From positions 39,985,169 to 40,049,168 of the forward strand of contig CM072805.1 in assembly GCA_037013495.1 (NCBI GenBank): 64,000 bases of DNA, read 5' to 3'. Numbering within the stretch: position 1 is the first letter of the stretch; each line of letters opens with the position of its first letter. This document shows positions 1 to 12,084 of this stretch, in pieces. A program made the translations under genes and the position numbers. Source of the DNA: Hippophae tibetana (lineage: Eukaryota > Streptophyta > Magnoliopsida > Rosales > Elaeagnaceae). Below the pieces are notes generated by a model. The model had not been told where the DNA came from. It did no database searches and worked only from the letters and a program-made list of their open reading frames with translations.

Positions 1-125
1 CCTTGACACATGCCGAAATGACCGGTTCCATCAAACTTCTCCACCTCGAACCTTGCATTCATCACCATAGTTCTACTTGACGTGGATGACTGGCCTTTGT
101 TTGAAAGAAATTTTTCTTCCGCCAT
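1..125 (-). CDS. Ty1/copia gag, N-terminal part (runs off window)
   Basis: Read on the minus strand, an ATG at 125 opens a frame to the window edge that starts MAEEKFLSNKGQ and continues with RFEVEKFDGTGHFGM. That block is typical of the start of copia Gag (nucleocapsid precursor). It lies just inside a tRNA-Met-type primer-binding site, in the position where gag begins. About 41 residues are visible and no stop is seen. The rest of the element lies left of the window, so whether it is active cannot be judged. Confidence 0.75.
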   Translation of the reverse strand, partial: MAEEKFLSNKGQSSTSSRTMVMNARFEVEKFDGTGHFGMCQ

Positions 126-207
126 TTCTTCAAATTACAACAACTAGCAACTATATTCCAATAGCAAACAAACGGAATACAAACAAATGCCTAGGTAGAA
201 AACCTTC

Positions 208-222
208 GGCTCTGATACCAAG
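208..222 (-). promoter_or_regulatory. Retrotransposon primer-binding site (tRNA-Met type)
   Basis: On the minus strand this reads TTGGTATCAGAGCC, the usual plant copia site complementary to the 3' end of initiator methionine tRNA. It sits between the LTR to its right and the gag start to its left, which fixes the element's orientation as minus. Confidence 0.8.
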
Positions 223-532
223 AAGCATACATGAACTTAAAAAAAATAAATTCCTATCAAGTAGTGTTTCAAGAGAAAAATGTAATTGAAGTTAAAAGTA
301 AATTTAAGCGGTCATTTAGTAACTATTTTATAAATGAGTATAAATGGTCAAAAATACATCCAATAAACGTATGTCCGTGCATTAACACGGCCAAGTTATA
401 TAGACCTTTTCAAACATAATAGTACTTCTCAAAAACACTGTTAGAACCATTAGAATGTTTTTGTCCAATTTGAAAGCTCAAAGGAGAAGCATTTTAGTAC
501 TTTTCTCTTAATTTTTCAAAATTAGTTCCAAC
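223..532 (-). repeat. 5' LTR of minus-strand copia element
   Basis: On the minus strand this segment begins TGTTGG at 532 and runs about 310 bp to the primer-binding site. It contains a TATA-like stretch (CTATATAACTT near 395-405) that could be the LTR promoter. The second LTR is outside the window, so the inner boundary at about 223 is inferred from the primer-binding site only. Confidence 0.6.
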
Positions 533-1654
533 ACTGATTTGCTCCCTCTAACTGGGATATATGTTAGATACAATTATTGCTCTTGTTAATTTGTTTTTCT
601 TTCTTTAAGCTCAGGAAACGAACTGCAATGAGCTTTAAGGCAGTTGCAACCACCGTATGTCATGTAGGTTCCTATTTAAATTTTTGGTGGGCTCATATAG
701 TTGGGAATGCGTCTTAGTTGGTCAAACTCAGTTTAGTACATCATAAAAATACATCATGTGACTGACCTTTATGACGAGCTCAACATCCCCTTCTTACAAG
801 TTGGTCTAAATTTCTTGCATTGAAATAATCATCTATATGATCCGTGTCATTCCTCTTATTTTCACAGAAACTACAACTTTGGGTTTGTCATAGTGAGCTC
901 CTAAATTTTTTGTTACTTGTCTATTGGCATCTTTGAATGATTTCATTGTGGAAATCGTCTATTCAAACCACCTTTCTTGTTGAAATCAATGTTCAGCTTT
1001 ACCCATTGCTTATGCTGAAGGCGATTTATACGTTCACCACATTCCTATCAACTGATCCTGAAAAAGAGGAACAAACACTCAGAAGGAAAGACACTGGGAG
1101 TGTCCATTCCACTCTGATGCCTAATTTGGTTTTCTTATAGAGAGACTGAAATAGTAGAAAGCAGAATTAGAAAAGGTGTGCCCTATAATTGAAAAGTTGA
1201 GCCATTTATAAGGGTTTGAATGTAGCTAAGGAAATCAAAAAAGATATTCTCATATCCCACAATATCATATGAAATAAAAAAAGGTGTACCTTCTAGTCTC
1301 GAGATGACTCAATTTGGTTAAGAGACTGGTGTCTAGTTGCTGTTATAATGGTCATCTGAATTGCAAGCAAAACATCATTGTGACAATTTCCTTAGGCTCA
1401 TAGTTAACTTATATCGTTAAGCTGCACCATTTTATATGAATCAAACTCTTAATTATGGAAGGATTAGAAGAACAAGCATCTTGGATTTTCATTCTAATAC
1501 ATAAAAGCAACAAAATATGGGACTGTTATAACCTACCCTTTAATGGGGTGATTTAGTTATCAAGAGTTTGAGTGTACGGGTGGTAATTTTTTTTTCCTTC
1601 ACTTTTTTAAGAAAATCATCTTATTTTCTTAGTTTATGATTTGCCCAACTTCAG
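533..1654. other. Non-coding stretch, probably HCF106 intron
   Basis: No exon of a recognised gene is visible. The exon encoding the HCF106 membrane helix (which should precede the exon at 1655) is not found here, so this is probably part of a long intron that extends past the left edge and received the copia insertion. A short open stretch at 937-1140 shows no family I recognise. Confidence 0.5.
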
Positions 1655-3123
1655 GTTGCTCGTAACTTGGGAAAAACGTTACGAGCTTTTCAACCCACCA
1701 TTAGGGAACTTCAGGTACGCATACATGCAGGGTTTTTTTTGTGAACTTGTGATTTATGCCTGCTCTTGGTACTTGGAAGGTTTAAGATATTATAAACTTG
1801 CCTGTATTTTTCTTTATAGGAAGTTTCTAGGGAATTCAAAAGTACTCTTGAAAGGGAAATTGGTTTAGATGATATTCCAGGTTCCACACAGTCCTCAGAT
1901 CCATACATAAGAAATACTTCTTCAAGACCTTCATCAACTCTTGACACCGAGGACTCCAATGTCGTGGCTGATCCCAGTGAGTGTAAAAGTTGGCTAACAG
2001 CTAGTACCTTTGTTATCTACTTATCTAAAATTTTATGCCATTTTGTATCGTGCTTTACTTGCTTTTCTTTATCATTTATCCATGGGAATAATAATAAAAG
2101 AAGATATATATTTTTTCAATACAACACAAGTACACGACTCAGACGCCCGTAAGTGGGATTTAAAACCCAGACCTTGATTGTGCCCTCATGCCATTGCACT
2201 ACAAGGTTGTTGGCATAAAAAATATACTATTTTGGAAGACAACTTTTGTGGGCGACATAAATATTTAAGGTATAGTATATCACTTAGACGACATCAAGTG
2301 TCATTCTAATCACTGTTATAAACTATGAAATTAGTTATTTTTATTCATTACGGTCATGTTTGGTTGACAATAATAAGAATAAAAGTGGGATTTTTTTTAG
2401 ATATTTATATGTTTGGTTTTATTGTTAACATGAAATTAAATTAAATCCATTGTACTAATAATAGGAAAATTCATTCCCCATAATATCTTATATTTCTTTA
2501 CTTATTTGTATAATCATTTATTCTTTTCTCTTATTTTTCTTCCTTCATAATACAGAAATTATTTTCTAATTTTGCATCTTTTTTAACACTAAATTCTGTT
2601 TCCAATTTTGCTCTTATTTTGAATTCGATTGTTTTTACTGTTATCATTCTGCTATTTAAACCAAACATGAGCTGCTGCATTCTTGGACCTTGAGTTCTCC
2701 TTTCAACTCACCATGTTATGTATATTCATTCCTATCTATATATGTCCCAAAGTGATCTACCTTTCTTTGTTTTTCTTTGCAAATTAAACCAACACTATAA
2801 ATTGTGTACCACAGACAATGCTTCATCCCCAAACAGTGCTTACACTACCGAGGAGTACCTAAAAATTACCAAAGAACAGCTAAAAGCAGCATCTACCGCC
2901 CAACAACAACAGCAGGAGCCCACATCTCTGCCTTCAGAGAACCAGTCTGAAGCACTGGATCGTTCTCAAGGTTAGTCAATTCATTATCGAACAGCCATCT
3001 TTCCTCTTTTTAGTTAAATGCTGATGATCTATGCATAACTTGGCAACAGCTAGTGTTAAGGAAACTGCTGCTGGAACAGCCTCAACCCAACTACCAGAAA
3101 GTGAGAACGTAGAAAAAGGTTAA
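1655..3123 (+). CDS. HCF106: Sec-independent translocase TatB, chloroplast (3' exons only)
   Basis: Four exons: 1655-1714, 1820-1976, 2815-2970 and 3050-3123 (TAA), all bounded by AG/GT and with matching phases. The first encodes VARNLGKTLRAFQPTIRELQ and the second starts EVSREFKSTLEREIGLDDI. Together they form the conserved amphipathic helix of TatB/HCF106, followed by a long, low-complexity Ser/Gln/Glu-rich stromal tail ending NVEKG. HCF106 sits in the thylakoid membrane and, with TatC, forms the receptor for twin-arginine precursors of the delta-pH pathway. The transit peptide and membrane helix exons are missing from the window. They may lie upstream beyond the copia element at 1-532, which would then sit inside the gene. 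The reading frame seen here is intact. Confidence 0.85.
2115..2215 (-). mobile_element. tRNA-derived SINE-like unit
   Basis: On the minus strand this piece, inside an HCF106 intron, carries a pol III A-box-like TAGTGCAATGG (2191-2201). About 25 bp downstream is a B-box-like GGGTTTTAAATCCC (2155-2168). This spacing is that of plant tRNA-derived SINEs. A T/A-rich tail follows on the left. Clear target duplications were not found, so the ends are approximate. A degenerate tRNA relic is the alternative. Confidence 0.45.
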
Positions 3124-4319
3124 GAAGATTCTGAAGACTGTTGTTGGTCATTTTTTCCATACTGCAGAAGTTAAAAATGAGGCAATGTAAAAAGATGAAT
3201 ATATGGTCTTCGTTTCAATTGTGAAGACCTGAAGAGAGATTTGAAATTTATTTTATTTAGTGAAGATAGTGTTAACCACTTTTTAAAAGATATTAAGATC
3301 TTTTAAACATCTATATAGAAATTAAGCAAATGTTACTTAGAGAATGATGTTAATGATTTAGATATCATGATATTTTGGTTATTTTATTGTTACAAAAATT
3401 GAGCACATTAGTTAACCTTTTTTTTTAATTGATGTACTTTAATGAAATTATGGTTGTATTTTTGGATTCTTTATTCATTTTAGGTCAATTTTAGTTTTTT
3501 AGATATTTTTTTAAAAAAACTTATATTTAATAGAATTGAATCTGACTAGTATAGATATTTGAAGAAAAATATTTCAAAGTTGAAAAAGGTAAAAATTAAT
3601 ATGATTAAAATCATTAAAATTAACATAAAATAATTAAAATATTTACAAATGTAACAATTAGGTGATCAATTTGTTCAATTTATAAAAATAAAATCACTTC
3701 ATATAAATACTTTTTTTATTTTTCTAATGATTTCACGTTGGAAATTATTTGAAGGTGTGCAATATATTTTTTGTGCGATTCAAGCCATCAATTTTTAATT
3801 CTTTAAGGTAATGTTTGACAAATTTTTCAATTTCTAATTACTCAACTTTAGAATTTAACTTTCAATTCCAAAAATTATTAATAATTAATTTTTAATTTCA
3901 ATTTAGAAAAGAGATTAAAAATTGATCATACTTATAGGATAACTAATTTTCAATTTTCTAAGTTTTAAAAATAAAAAATTGCAATGAAAGTCACTTTAAT
4001 TTTACAAATAAACACATTGATCATGATTTATGATTTATAATCAAATCATTAATTTTGTGATTTCTTCTTTTGACGCAAAATGGTATTATACAAGATCCCT
4101 TGTTCTTGACTCCTCGGCATCAAATTCAATATAGATTTTACGGATTACAGTAATTGACACTTCTGGGAGATCTATGTATACCCAGTTACGCACACATGAG
4201 AAATAGTACCTTCCCTTTATACATATGGCGGAAGAAAGAAATACAAAATACAATTCAGCACATTATAGTTCTGAAGCTAATTTTGTAATAAAATTAATCT
4301 GCCTATGGAACTCAAGAAT
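3124..4319. other. Intergenic between convergent HCF106 and MTB
   Basis: AT-rich sequence between the stop codons of two converging genes. It should include both 3' untranslated regions. No further gene or repeat is recognised. Confidence 0.6.
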
Positions 4320-7300
4320 CTATAGAAACTCTCCATTTACTTGTCCGCTGTATGCATACATATCAAAAACTTTATCATCTGAAGGCAAATTGCAGCCATC
4401 TCGACTATTAAAACCCTCCATTGGCGAAGAAGCCCAAGGAGCTGGGGTGGAGGGATTTGAACCCGAAGCTTCTTGGTTTATACTGAAACCAGATGGATTT
4501 TGAGGTGAGTTTCCAGCAGCCCTTCTATTAGACGAATTAGCTGTTGTTAGAGAAATGGATGACTGCTGTTGCTGCTGGTTTTTCATGGGTGACTTGGGCC
4601 GAAGAGCCTCTATTTCTGGGGTTGTCAATACAAGATGAGATGCATCTGGAGGAGGATTTCTTCCACCTCCTCCTTGCCAAACTTTCCCATCTTTGTCAGC
4701 AAAGTTCTGGATATATGCCTGAGGCGTAGCCCAAAACAGAAGAAAGACAATTACGTCAACAAAATCAGTCAAAGAAACTCTGAACCAAGCCCCTTCCCCC
4801 CCCTCCCAAAAAAAAAAAAAAAAAACTAGCTTGTTTAATTCATCGCTTTATATGGACCAACATCTCCGCCAAGAAAATTATTCACCAAATATCATCAATT
4901 TTGTTATTATTCCTAAATCAACTTCAGTAGATGAGGTAATAATGCAAGCATGCTTTGCTATTCCTTAAGCCAAATTAAGTGTAAGAAAAACCCTTTCCTT
5001 AATTATCAACTTTGCTCCCCATTTTTACACCCCGGGGTGAATTCCAATTACATGATAAAAAGCTCGTGCGACATACCTCAATCAGTCAGCATATTTAGAT
5101 ATTTAAACGGGAAAAAAGTAAACTTCCGCAGTTCAGACCAATGACATAGGTGGATTAATTTTTCAGATCCTAAATATCGTACCTCAGCATTAAAATTTGT
5201 TGATGATAATCCTTTACCAACAGTCATCCAACCAGAACGGATGTTGTGATCTTCACCAAAGAGCTCAAGCCTCCTACAGCCAAGAGCAAAATGCTCAATT
5301 ATTCTGTACATGTCTTCTGGCTTTTGGGTTGAACCTGCAACTCCGTAGGCATAATCATTAATGACTAAATTTATTGCTACAAGCAAAGGTTATATGCAAC
5401 TTGTACAAAAAACCAGTGCAAGAGAGCAGAGATAATGTATCATATTGAAAAATTTCGTACATTGAATTTATCACAGTTGTTATGCGTCACAATGTATTAC
5501 TGTTTTTTCATATTTGAATGAAAAGCCACATGATCAAAAACGCCATAAAAGTATTGAATAATTCCTCCCGCATGATAAAAATTCTTGCATCTATTTTTTT
5601 CTTCTTCAGAAACTCAATCTCATTTAATAAAAGAATTAAGTGAAGGTCATAATATAAATGCCATGTCAAGGAACCCATTGCTCACAAAAGAATCAGATAC
5701 CCATCCAACAGGAGAAGATGACCATCATGGACAAAAATGAAAATACTAGGGCAATACCTAAAGATATAAGCGAAAATACTAACCATATGGAGGTTCCTCT
5801 GCAATAATCACATCAGTATCAATATTGGCATGGATTATATGACCATCGGTGCTACGACGAACTGTGCCTTTTATGCCCATCAAGCAATGTTCCTTCATTA
5901 TAAACACACCAAATAATTTAGCAATTTGGCCAAATATTATATAAGCAGAAGAGGAGGGAAAATACAAGAAACCCAAAATAGGAACAATCTATAGGGTAAA
6001 AAAGGCAGTTGGATTTACAAAATTATGCATCAAAGGTCCAGGTTAAAACATCAGACCAACCTTTGAGTGCTGAAACAGAGTATGTGAATCATGCCGCAAC
6101 CCTGGAGTTGCATTAGTTTTATTTGTCTTCACCCAGCATATATCCTCACATCTTCTAAATCCCCACTGCAGTTCCACAGTAAATAATTAAATAAATAGAA
6201 ATTTGACTTGGCTTATGAAGATACACTCTTACAATGGACCAAAAAACAGGTGATGTTATTATTCTGGAAGTTTCACCACAAACCTTCTTCAGACATTGAC
6301 GACCCTGCTCAAGACCAACACCATCACCCACCCAAAGAAAAATAAAGGAAGGTGTATCTGCAATTGCCTGCGAACATACACAGCAAATGGTTTATGTATT
6401 TGAGTCAAAGGGAAAAAGGAAGTACAGCAATATCATGTATGACAAAACAGAAAAATAGCATATCCCTCAAAGACACAAGACTAAAAGCAAGGAAACATTG
6501 CAATCACATTTCATCAAATCGTTTTATAATTAGTATTAGTGTTAATAGTGGCTCACATGACTTGGGGATCAACGTTGGATAATCCTATAAATAAATAAAA
6601 ATTCATAAACACACAAAACAAGCTACAAGCACAAAAAGCTTAAACATTATTTCTTCAGATTTGTTTATTAAAATCATTCTTTCACGAAAAGAAAAGTTAT
6701 TTGCAGCCAAGTTACCTCAATCTTAAGATTCATTATTTCTTCAAATGTCCAGTACTCCATATGGTCAGCAACTCCAGGAGCCCGATGAACATACTCCTCC
6801 CATGGGGGGTCGATAAGAATAACATCAAATTTGGTGCCAAAGAACTCTGGGGACAGCTCGATTTCCTTCAAGTCACATTTGTAATACATGGGAGGAGAGG
6901 CAGAATTAGCCACAATTTCATCCTTTTTCTGTATGAGCTCCCTCAGTTTTGGGTAATCTTCAACAACGTTAGTAAGTTCCAACTCTCTGATAAAATTCTG
7001 AGGTCGCATGCCAGTGTCAACAAAATTTTGAGAGTAATCATTCTGCTCTCCTCTGGAAGGAGCCTTACCAGGAAGTCCACCACCTTTAGGAGGAACCCAA
7101 CCACCTGGAGTTTTATCAGCTGAAATCCCACGTCCCACTGATCCTGCAGCACTAAAACCTGAGCCAGAGATGCTAGGTGGAACACCTCTTCCAGGACCCG
7201 ATTGATTGAAGTACATGGCAGCATTTGCTGGATTTCCCATGTTAAGGGGAAATCTTGGTCCTGATGATCCAGGAGGTACAGAAGAGAGACCGAGAGGAGC

Positions 7301-9385
7301 ACCTATCATATTCATATCAACACCTCGAGACCCAGGCCAAACGGGTGGAGAAAAAGGTGGAATAAAGACACCCAGAGAAATTGGTGGACCTGGAGCAGGT
7401 GACATGCTAGGGTTAAGTGGTTGTATTTGTCCAGGTGGGGGCATTCCTAGAGGTACAAAAGGTGATCCCATTAATGGCAGTGAGATTCCAGTCGGTTGGC
7501 TGTCTCTTCCAGTAGACCTGCCTCTTCCTCCTCTGCCAGTTCTACCTCCTTTTACTCCTTGTATTGCAGCTCTATTAAAGGATCCAGGCTCCTGGCCTCC
7601 AAATGGAGGCTGTGAACCACTAGTAAAACTTTGGCCACCTGCATTTCGACCAGATTCAGCACCTTTCTGGCTCCATGCCTTCCCTCCATTGACATCAAAA
7701 TCATCCCTCCATGAGTTTGGATCTCGGCTGGAAGTACCATCCTGTAGATATCTTTCCTTCAAATTGTCACCAGGTCGCCCAGGCCCATACATATCAGCCC
7801 CTTTTGCTCTTTCATCATTGGGATGTGACCATTCTTCATCATTAGGGACTGACTTTGCTTCAGATTGCTTACCAACATCAGTTCTCTTGGTAAAGTTGGA
7901 CCCTGACTCTGTTCTTCCATAATCGATAGGCTTGGTTTGGATCTCAATCACATCATAATTTTCATTTGAAATTCCAAAATTTGATGACGTTTTCACAGCT
8001 TCACCTCTATTTCCATCTTTCCTATTACCAGACCGACCAAGTGGCCTTTCATTGTGTCTTTCACTGTCAGCCCTCTCACGACCATATCTTGGCATCTCCC
8101 ACTCTCTGCTGTGGTCAAAGACAATATCTCCATTTCTAGGATCTTTATCATCACCACTGTTTTGCCTTCTTTTCCAGTCTTTTGATCCTTCCCGTTCCCT
8201 ACTCCTCTCACTCCATGTATCATCCCTGCCTTTAGATCGATCGTCCCTATAACCATCATTTTCAAGGTCCTTCCGTTTGAGACTTAAACTATTTTCATAA
8301 TCCATATCTGAGTGCTCTGAACCCTGGTGATGCCTTCTAATTTTTTCAGGGGTCCTAGACCTGCTTGTATTTCCTACTTCTCTCCCACCTTTATCTCTCG
8401 ACCATGCATTTCCATCCTCATCTGTATTGTAAGACCTATCGCGGCTTTCAGAAACATCCCGACCAGTAGGAGTTCTTTGCTGTTTGTGCTTCTCAGATTT
8501 CTCCCTGCCTGATTTCTCTTCACGAAAAACAGGACTATCTTTATTATCTTCTTCTAATCCATCCGACCTGCCTCTACCCTTACTCATCTGTACATCAGAT
8601 CTTCTTTCTTCTTTATTGCTTGAACTGACCCCTCTTTCACTGTTATAATCTAAACCTTTATTCCTAACCTCACTGGTTTCTTTTGTGGCAGATGTACCTC
8701 TCTCTCTAGAACTCTCATGCTTAATATCAGCAGATTTGCCACTTTTGGAATCAACCTTATCATGATAACTTTCTTCTACTTTTTGGACAACGCCAGAGTC
8801 ATCCCATCTTCGTCTGGAGCTTCTAACATGTTCAGAAGATCCGTGACCCTTCTCTCTGCCACTTTCTCTCCTATCTGAATGCCTATAATCTCTATCAAGA
8901 TTCTTTTCAATCTCTCCATCACATGACTTCTCTTCTTTACTTTTGCTTCTGCTCTGCGAACTCTCATGCTCTGGAATCTTCGTCACAAATTTCCTTCTCT
9001 CGGTATCTTCAGAACGACTTTGAGTTCTACTCCCAGACTTTTCACCACCATCTTGCTTGTTCTCTGATTCGCCATCCTGGTACCAACTGCTCAACTTTTC
9101 CAAGCTACTTTCTTCTTGTTTTTTCTTAGTCTGTTTAGAACGCAACTCTTTCCTCATATCATAATCTTCTTCATCACTATCTGCTCTGTTTGATCCACCC
9201 GAACGTTTTCTGTCCCCGTAAGATTTCCGTCTACCATTTCCATCTAACACTTCACTATCTTCTCCATTTCCAGACTTTTTTGACCTACTTGATCTATGCT
9301 TCCTCTTATCACTACCATCCAAATCATCGTCGTCTCCAAATTTATCACCCTTTACATCTGACCGACCATATTCAGGCGAATCCAT
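4320..9385 (-). CDS. MTB: N6-adenosine methyltransferase subunit MTB (METTL14 homologue)
   Basis: Six coding exons on the minus strand: 9385-6716, 6367-6284, 6165-6061, 5892-5784, 5334-5183 and 4718-4320 (TAG). All junctions are GT-AG and in phase, giving 1172 residues. Residues 1 to about 480 are a charged Arg/Ser/Asp/Glu-rich disordered region, then a Gly/Pro-rich part. The MT-A70 methyltransferase fold starts near residue 800 and continues through exons 2-5, with DPPWEEY at about 859-865. MTB is the partner of MTA in the plant mRNA m6A writer complex in the nucleus. Like other plant MTB proteins it keeps DPPW where animal METTL14 has EPPL. The start at 9385 (MDSPEY) is chosen over an in-frame ATG at 9421 because related plant proteins begin MDSPE. 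A probable 5'UTR intron has its donor near 9591 (CAG/GTGCGT). All family blocks seem present, so the gene looks functional. Confidence 0.93.
4794..4826. repeat. Poly-C/poly-A low-complexity tract in MTB intron 5
   Basis: A C-rich run is followed directly by a run of about 18 A within the intron between MTB exons 5 and 6. Such homopolymers are prone to assembly error. Confidence 0.8.
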
Positions 9386-9719
9386 TGGAAATGTTTGAAG
9401 AAAAACCAAGTATTTAATCACTCAGAATAGAAATTACGATCTTAACAAAAAGTGAATACCCAGAGTGCGAACTATTAAAACCTAAGAAACTATAAGTCTA
9501 CTTGGTCTTTTTGGCACTAAAAATCTAGAAATCAAAAATCAAATCAATTTCAGATTCCCAGAGTAATTCCTTCAGTAATCTGAAAAACGCACCTGCTATT
9601 CCAATTGAAAATGGTAACGAATAAAAGAAGCCCTAGCAACTACCCCGTAGGGTTTTCAGACCTTAATAAGAGTTCTTCCCCAAATACTCAGAGAAGTCGA
9701 CCGTATTGTTAAAATATTT

Positions 9720-11410
9720 TTCTTCTCTGGTTATGTTACATTATTTGGAAACAATGTTATTAATTTTAAAATTGTGATTAAAATGTGTTCAAGTTTTAAA
9801 ATTATTGAAATAAGTAATACAAATCTCACTATTTTTATTAAAAGTTTATTTATCACATATTATATTAAAATATTATTAATTAGATAAATTTTATATAATA
9901 TTTTTATATACATCTATTAAAATATATATATTTTATAATATATCTACCTAGATGTGTTATTGTATATATACGTATTAATATATATTATCTAATTTATCTG
10001 TATTAATATATTAAATATTTTTATTAATAAATATGAAATATAAATTAAATAATATATTAATATATTTAAAATATAATAATATAAGCATATTTAAATTAAT
10101 TATATAACATTAAATGAATTCAATAGGAAAAACTATAATTGATTTAACAATTGTAAAAACATATCTATTATTTTAAATAATAATTATTTCATATACTAGT
10201 TTATATCATACTCTAATTTTTATGTCACAAGTTTTAACACAATTAAGATTCATGTGTAATATAGTTATTAGTTAAAATAATAAAACTTAATTTTTATCTT
10301 ATAATTAATTATCACTTATTTTTATTAATATATCAAATTAATCTTTAGAGATGATGTTTGTTCGGAAACAAATATATAAAAATATAATTAATTTTATTTT
10401 TAATATTTTAAATTTTTAAAAAATCGATAAATAAAAATTTCTAATATAATATAAGAATTAGAATCTCTATATTTAAGATTGTTAAATTGTAAATAATTTA
10501 TATGTAAAATACATATGATTAATACTTATTTATAAATATATAAAAATATAATTGATAATTTTATTAATAAATTAAATTTGTAGAAAAGTTGATAATATAT
10601 TATATTTATTTTATCTTTAAAGATAAAAGTTAAAAAAGAAAAAAATATATAATGTATAATATATCTTTTTATATATTTCTTTCATCATCTCTATCACAGA
10701 CTTATTTTTTTATAACTCTTATTCTTTATTTTTTTTTCAAATTCAAGCATTTATAGTATTTATATGTTGACTATCACATAGAAATTTATTGTAATAATAT
10801 TTTATGTTCATCCTCACCATAAGAAGCTGAAAATCTGTGAATGAACGATGTTAGTTTAAATACATCACAAATTGAGATTAAAAACAATATAAAAAATATT
10901 TTTTTATTGGAAATTTAGAAAGAAAAAAAAAACAGAATAAATATTACTATAAAATAATGCTGCTGCAGGTGGTTTTATAAATGCCTAAAACATGGAGAAA
11001 ATTGTTGAAAAACATTGAAAATGCATCCAATTTATTTATCTTACATATATTTTTAAAAATAATATTTTATGTAACATTATCTTTTCCATTCATTTTTAAA
11101 CAAAATATTTAAAATATGATTAATTTTGTATTATATTTTTTTATAAATTATGAGATTTAAAATACTCTATAAATAAATTAAATTATTTTTTGATCATTAT
11201 AGAACTTACACAGAGATTAGTTTTATCTAAGTTATACATATATGACTAAAGACTTGTTATTTTTACAAACAATACCTAGTTCAAATTCACCCATCTTCGA
11301 ACATTATTTGAACATTCTTGTATAATTTATCAGAGTAAATTAATCTAATAAAATAACTTGTTAAATGATTAATTTAAAACAATTCATTTATTAATTAATA
11401 TATTTATAAT
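9720..11410. other. AT-rich intergenic region
   Basis: Extremely AT-rich sequence upstream of MTB. No open frame of note, RNA gene or clear transposon end was found. Confidence 0.6.
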
Positions 11411-11419
11411 AAATTATTA

Positions 11420-11660
11420 ATCCAAATATGTCATTAATTATGCTAGTGACCCAATATATTAGGTAGCATAAACCATGAGCAGTAAATATTGTGATGACGA
11501 TATGTCCAAACCAGATATGATACTTAATGCTTGATTCTGAAATTATACCAATCAGCTGCAAAATTGATGATCCTCTGCTCACTGGGAAGAAGAGAAAGGT
11601 TAAGCATACATCCCCAACTAGACCTAGTGTTAGTCCTGAGCTCTAATTTAGCTTCCTACC
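11420..11660 (-). pseudogene. FRO heme-domain exon, inverted fragment
   Basis: On the minus strand this encodes LGLV..LTFLFFPVSRGSSILQL, then SSIKYHIWFGH and FTAHGLCYLIYW. That is the transmembrane, heme-binding part of plant ferric reductase oxidases (FRO), including two of the histidines that coordinate heme. An in-frame TAG (11643-11645) lies before the conserved block. This exon should directly precede the FRO exon at 12348, which is on the plus strand, so this piece has been inverted relative to the rest of the locus. No other N-terminal exon is seen nearby. The family match is strong and the pseudogene status follows from the stop and the orientation. Confidence 0.8.
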
Positions 11661-12084
11661 TGCCATTTTGCTGAATATTTATTTAGAAATATTTTGCTAT
11701 GGTTGTATTGTAAGGTCTAAATAGTTTTATAGATATTTGAAGAATATCACTTTTAAGTTTGCATGTTGTTCATATATTTTAGTATAAAAACCTATAAAAA
11801 AATATCAATAAATTATTACACTTATTTTATTTATACTATTAAACTATTTTCCGTTTCGTTTATATTAAATAATTATTACATTTGTTTCATTTATATAATT
11901 TTTTTTTATTTAACAATTTTACAAATAATAGATAGATTTAAAATAACTCGAATGATTAAAAAAAAACTTGATATATTCTAATAACAATTTCATATTTGAT
12001 ATAAAGTCAATTAGTATAACCTCCAAAAATTTCATAAATAATCAAGCTAGCATGGCAATGATTTTCTTAATGGAATTTTTTTAT

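Noticed and set aside
7206..7922. Long plus-strand open frame of 238 codons opposite MTB
   Set aside because: It lies wholly inside the antisense of MTB exon 1, is Pro/Gly-rich only because it mirrors the Gly/Pro-rich coding strand, and has no family resemblance.
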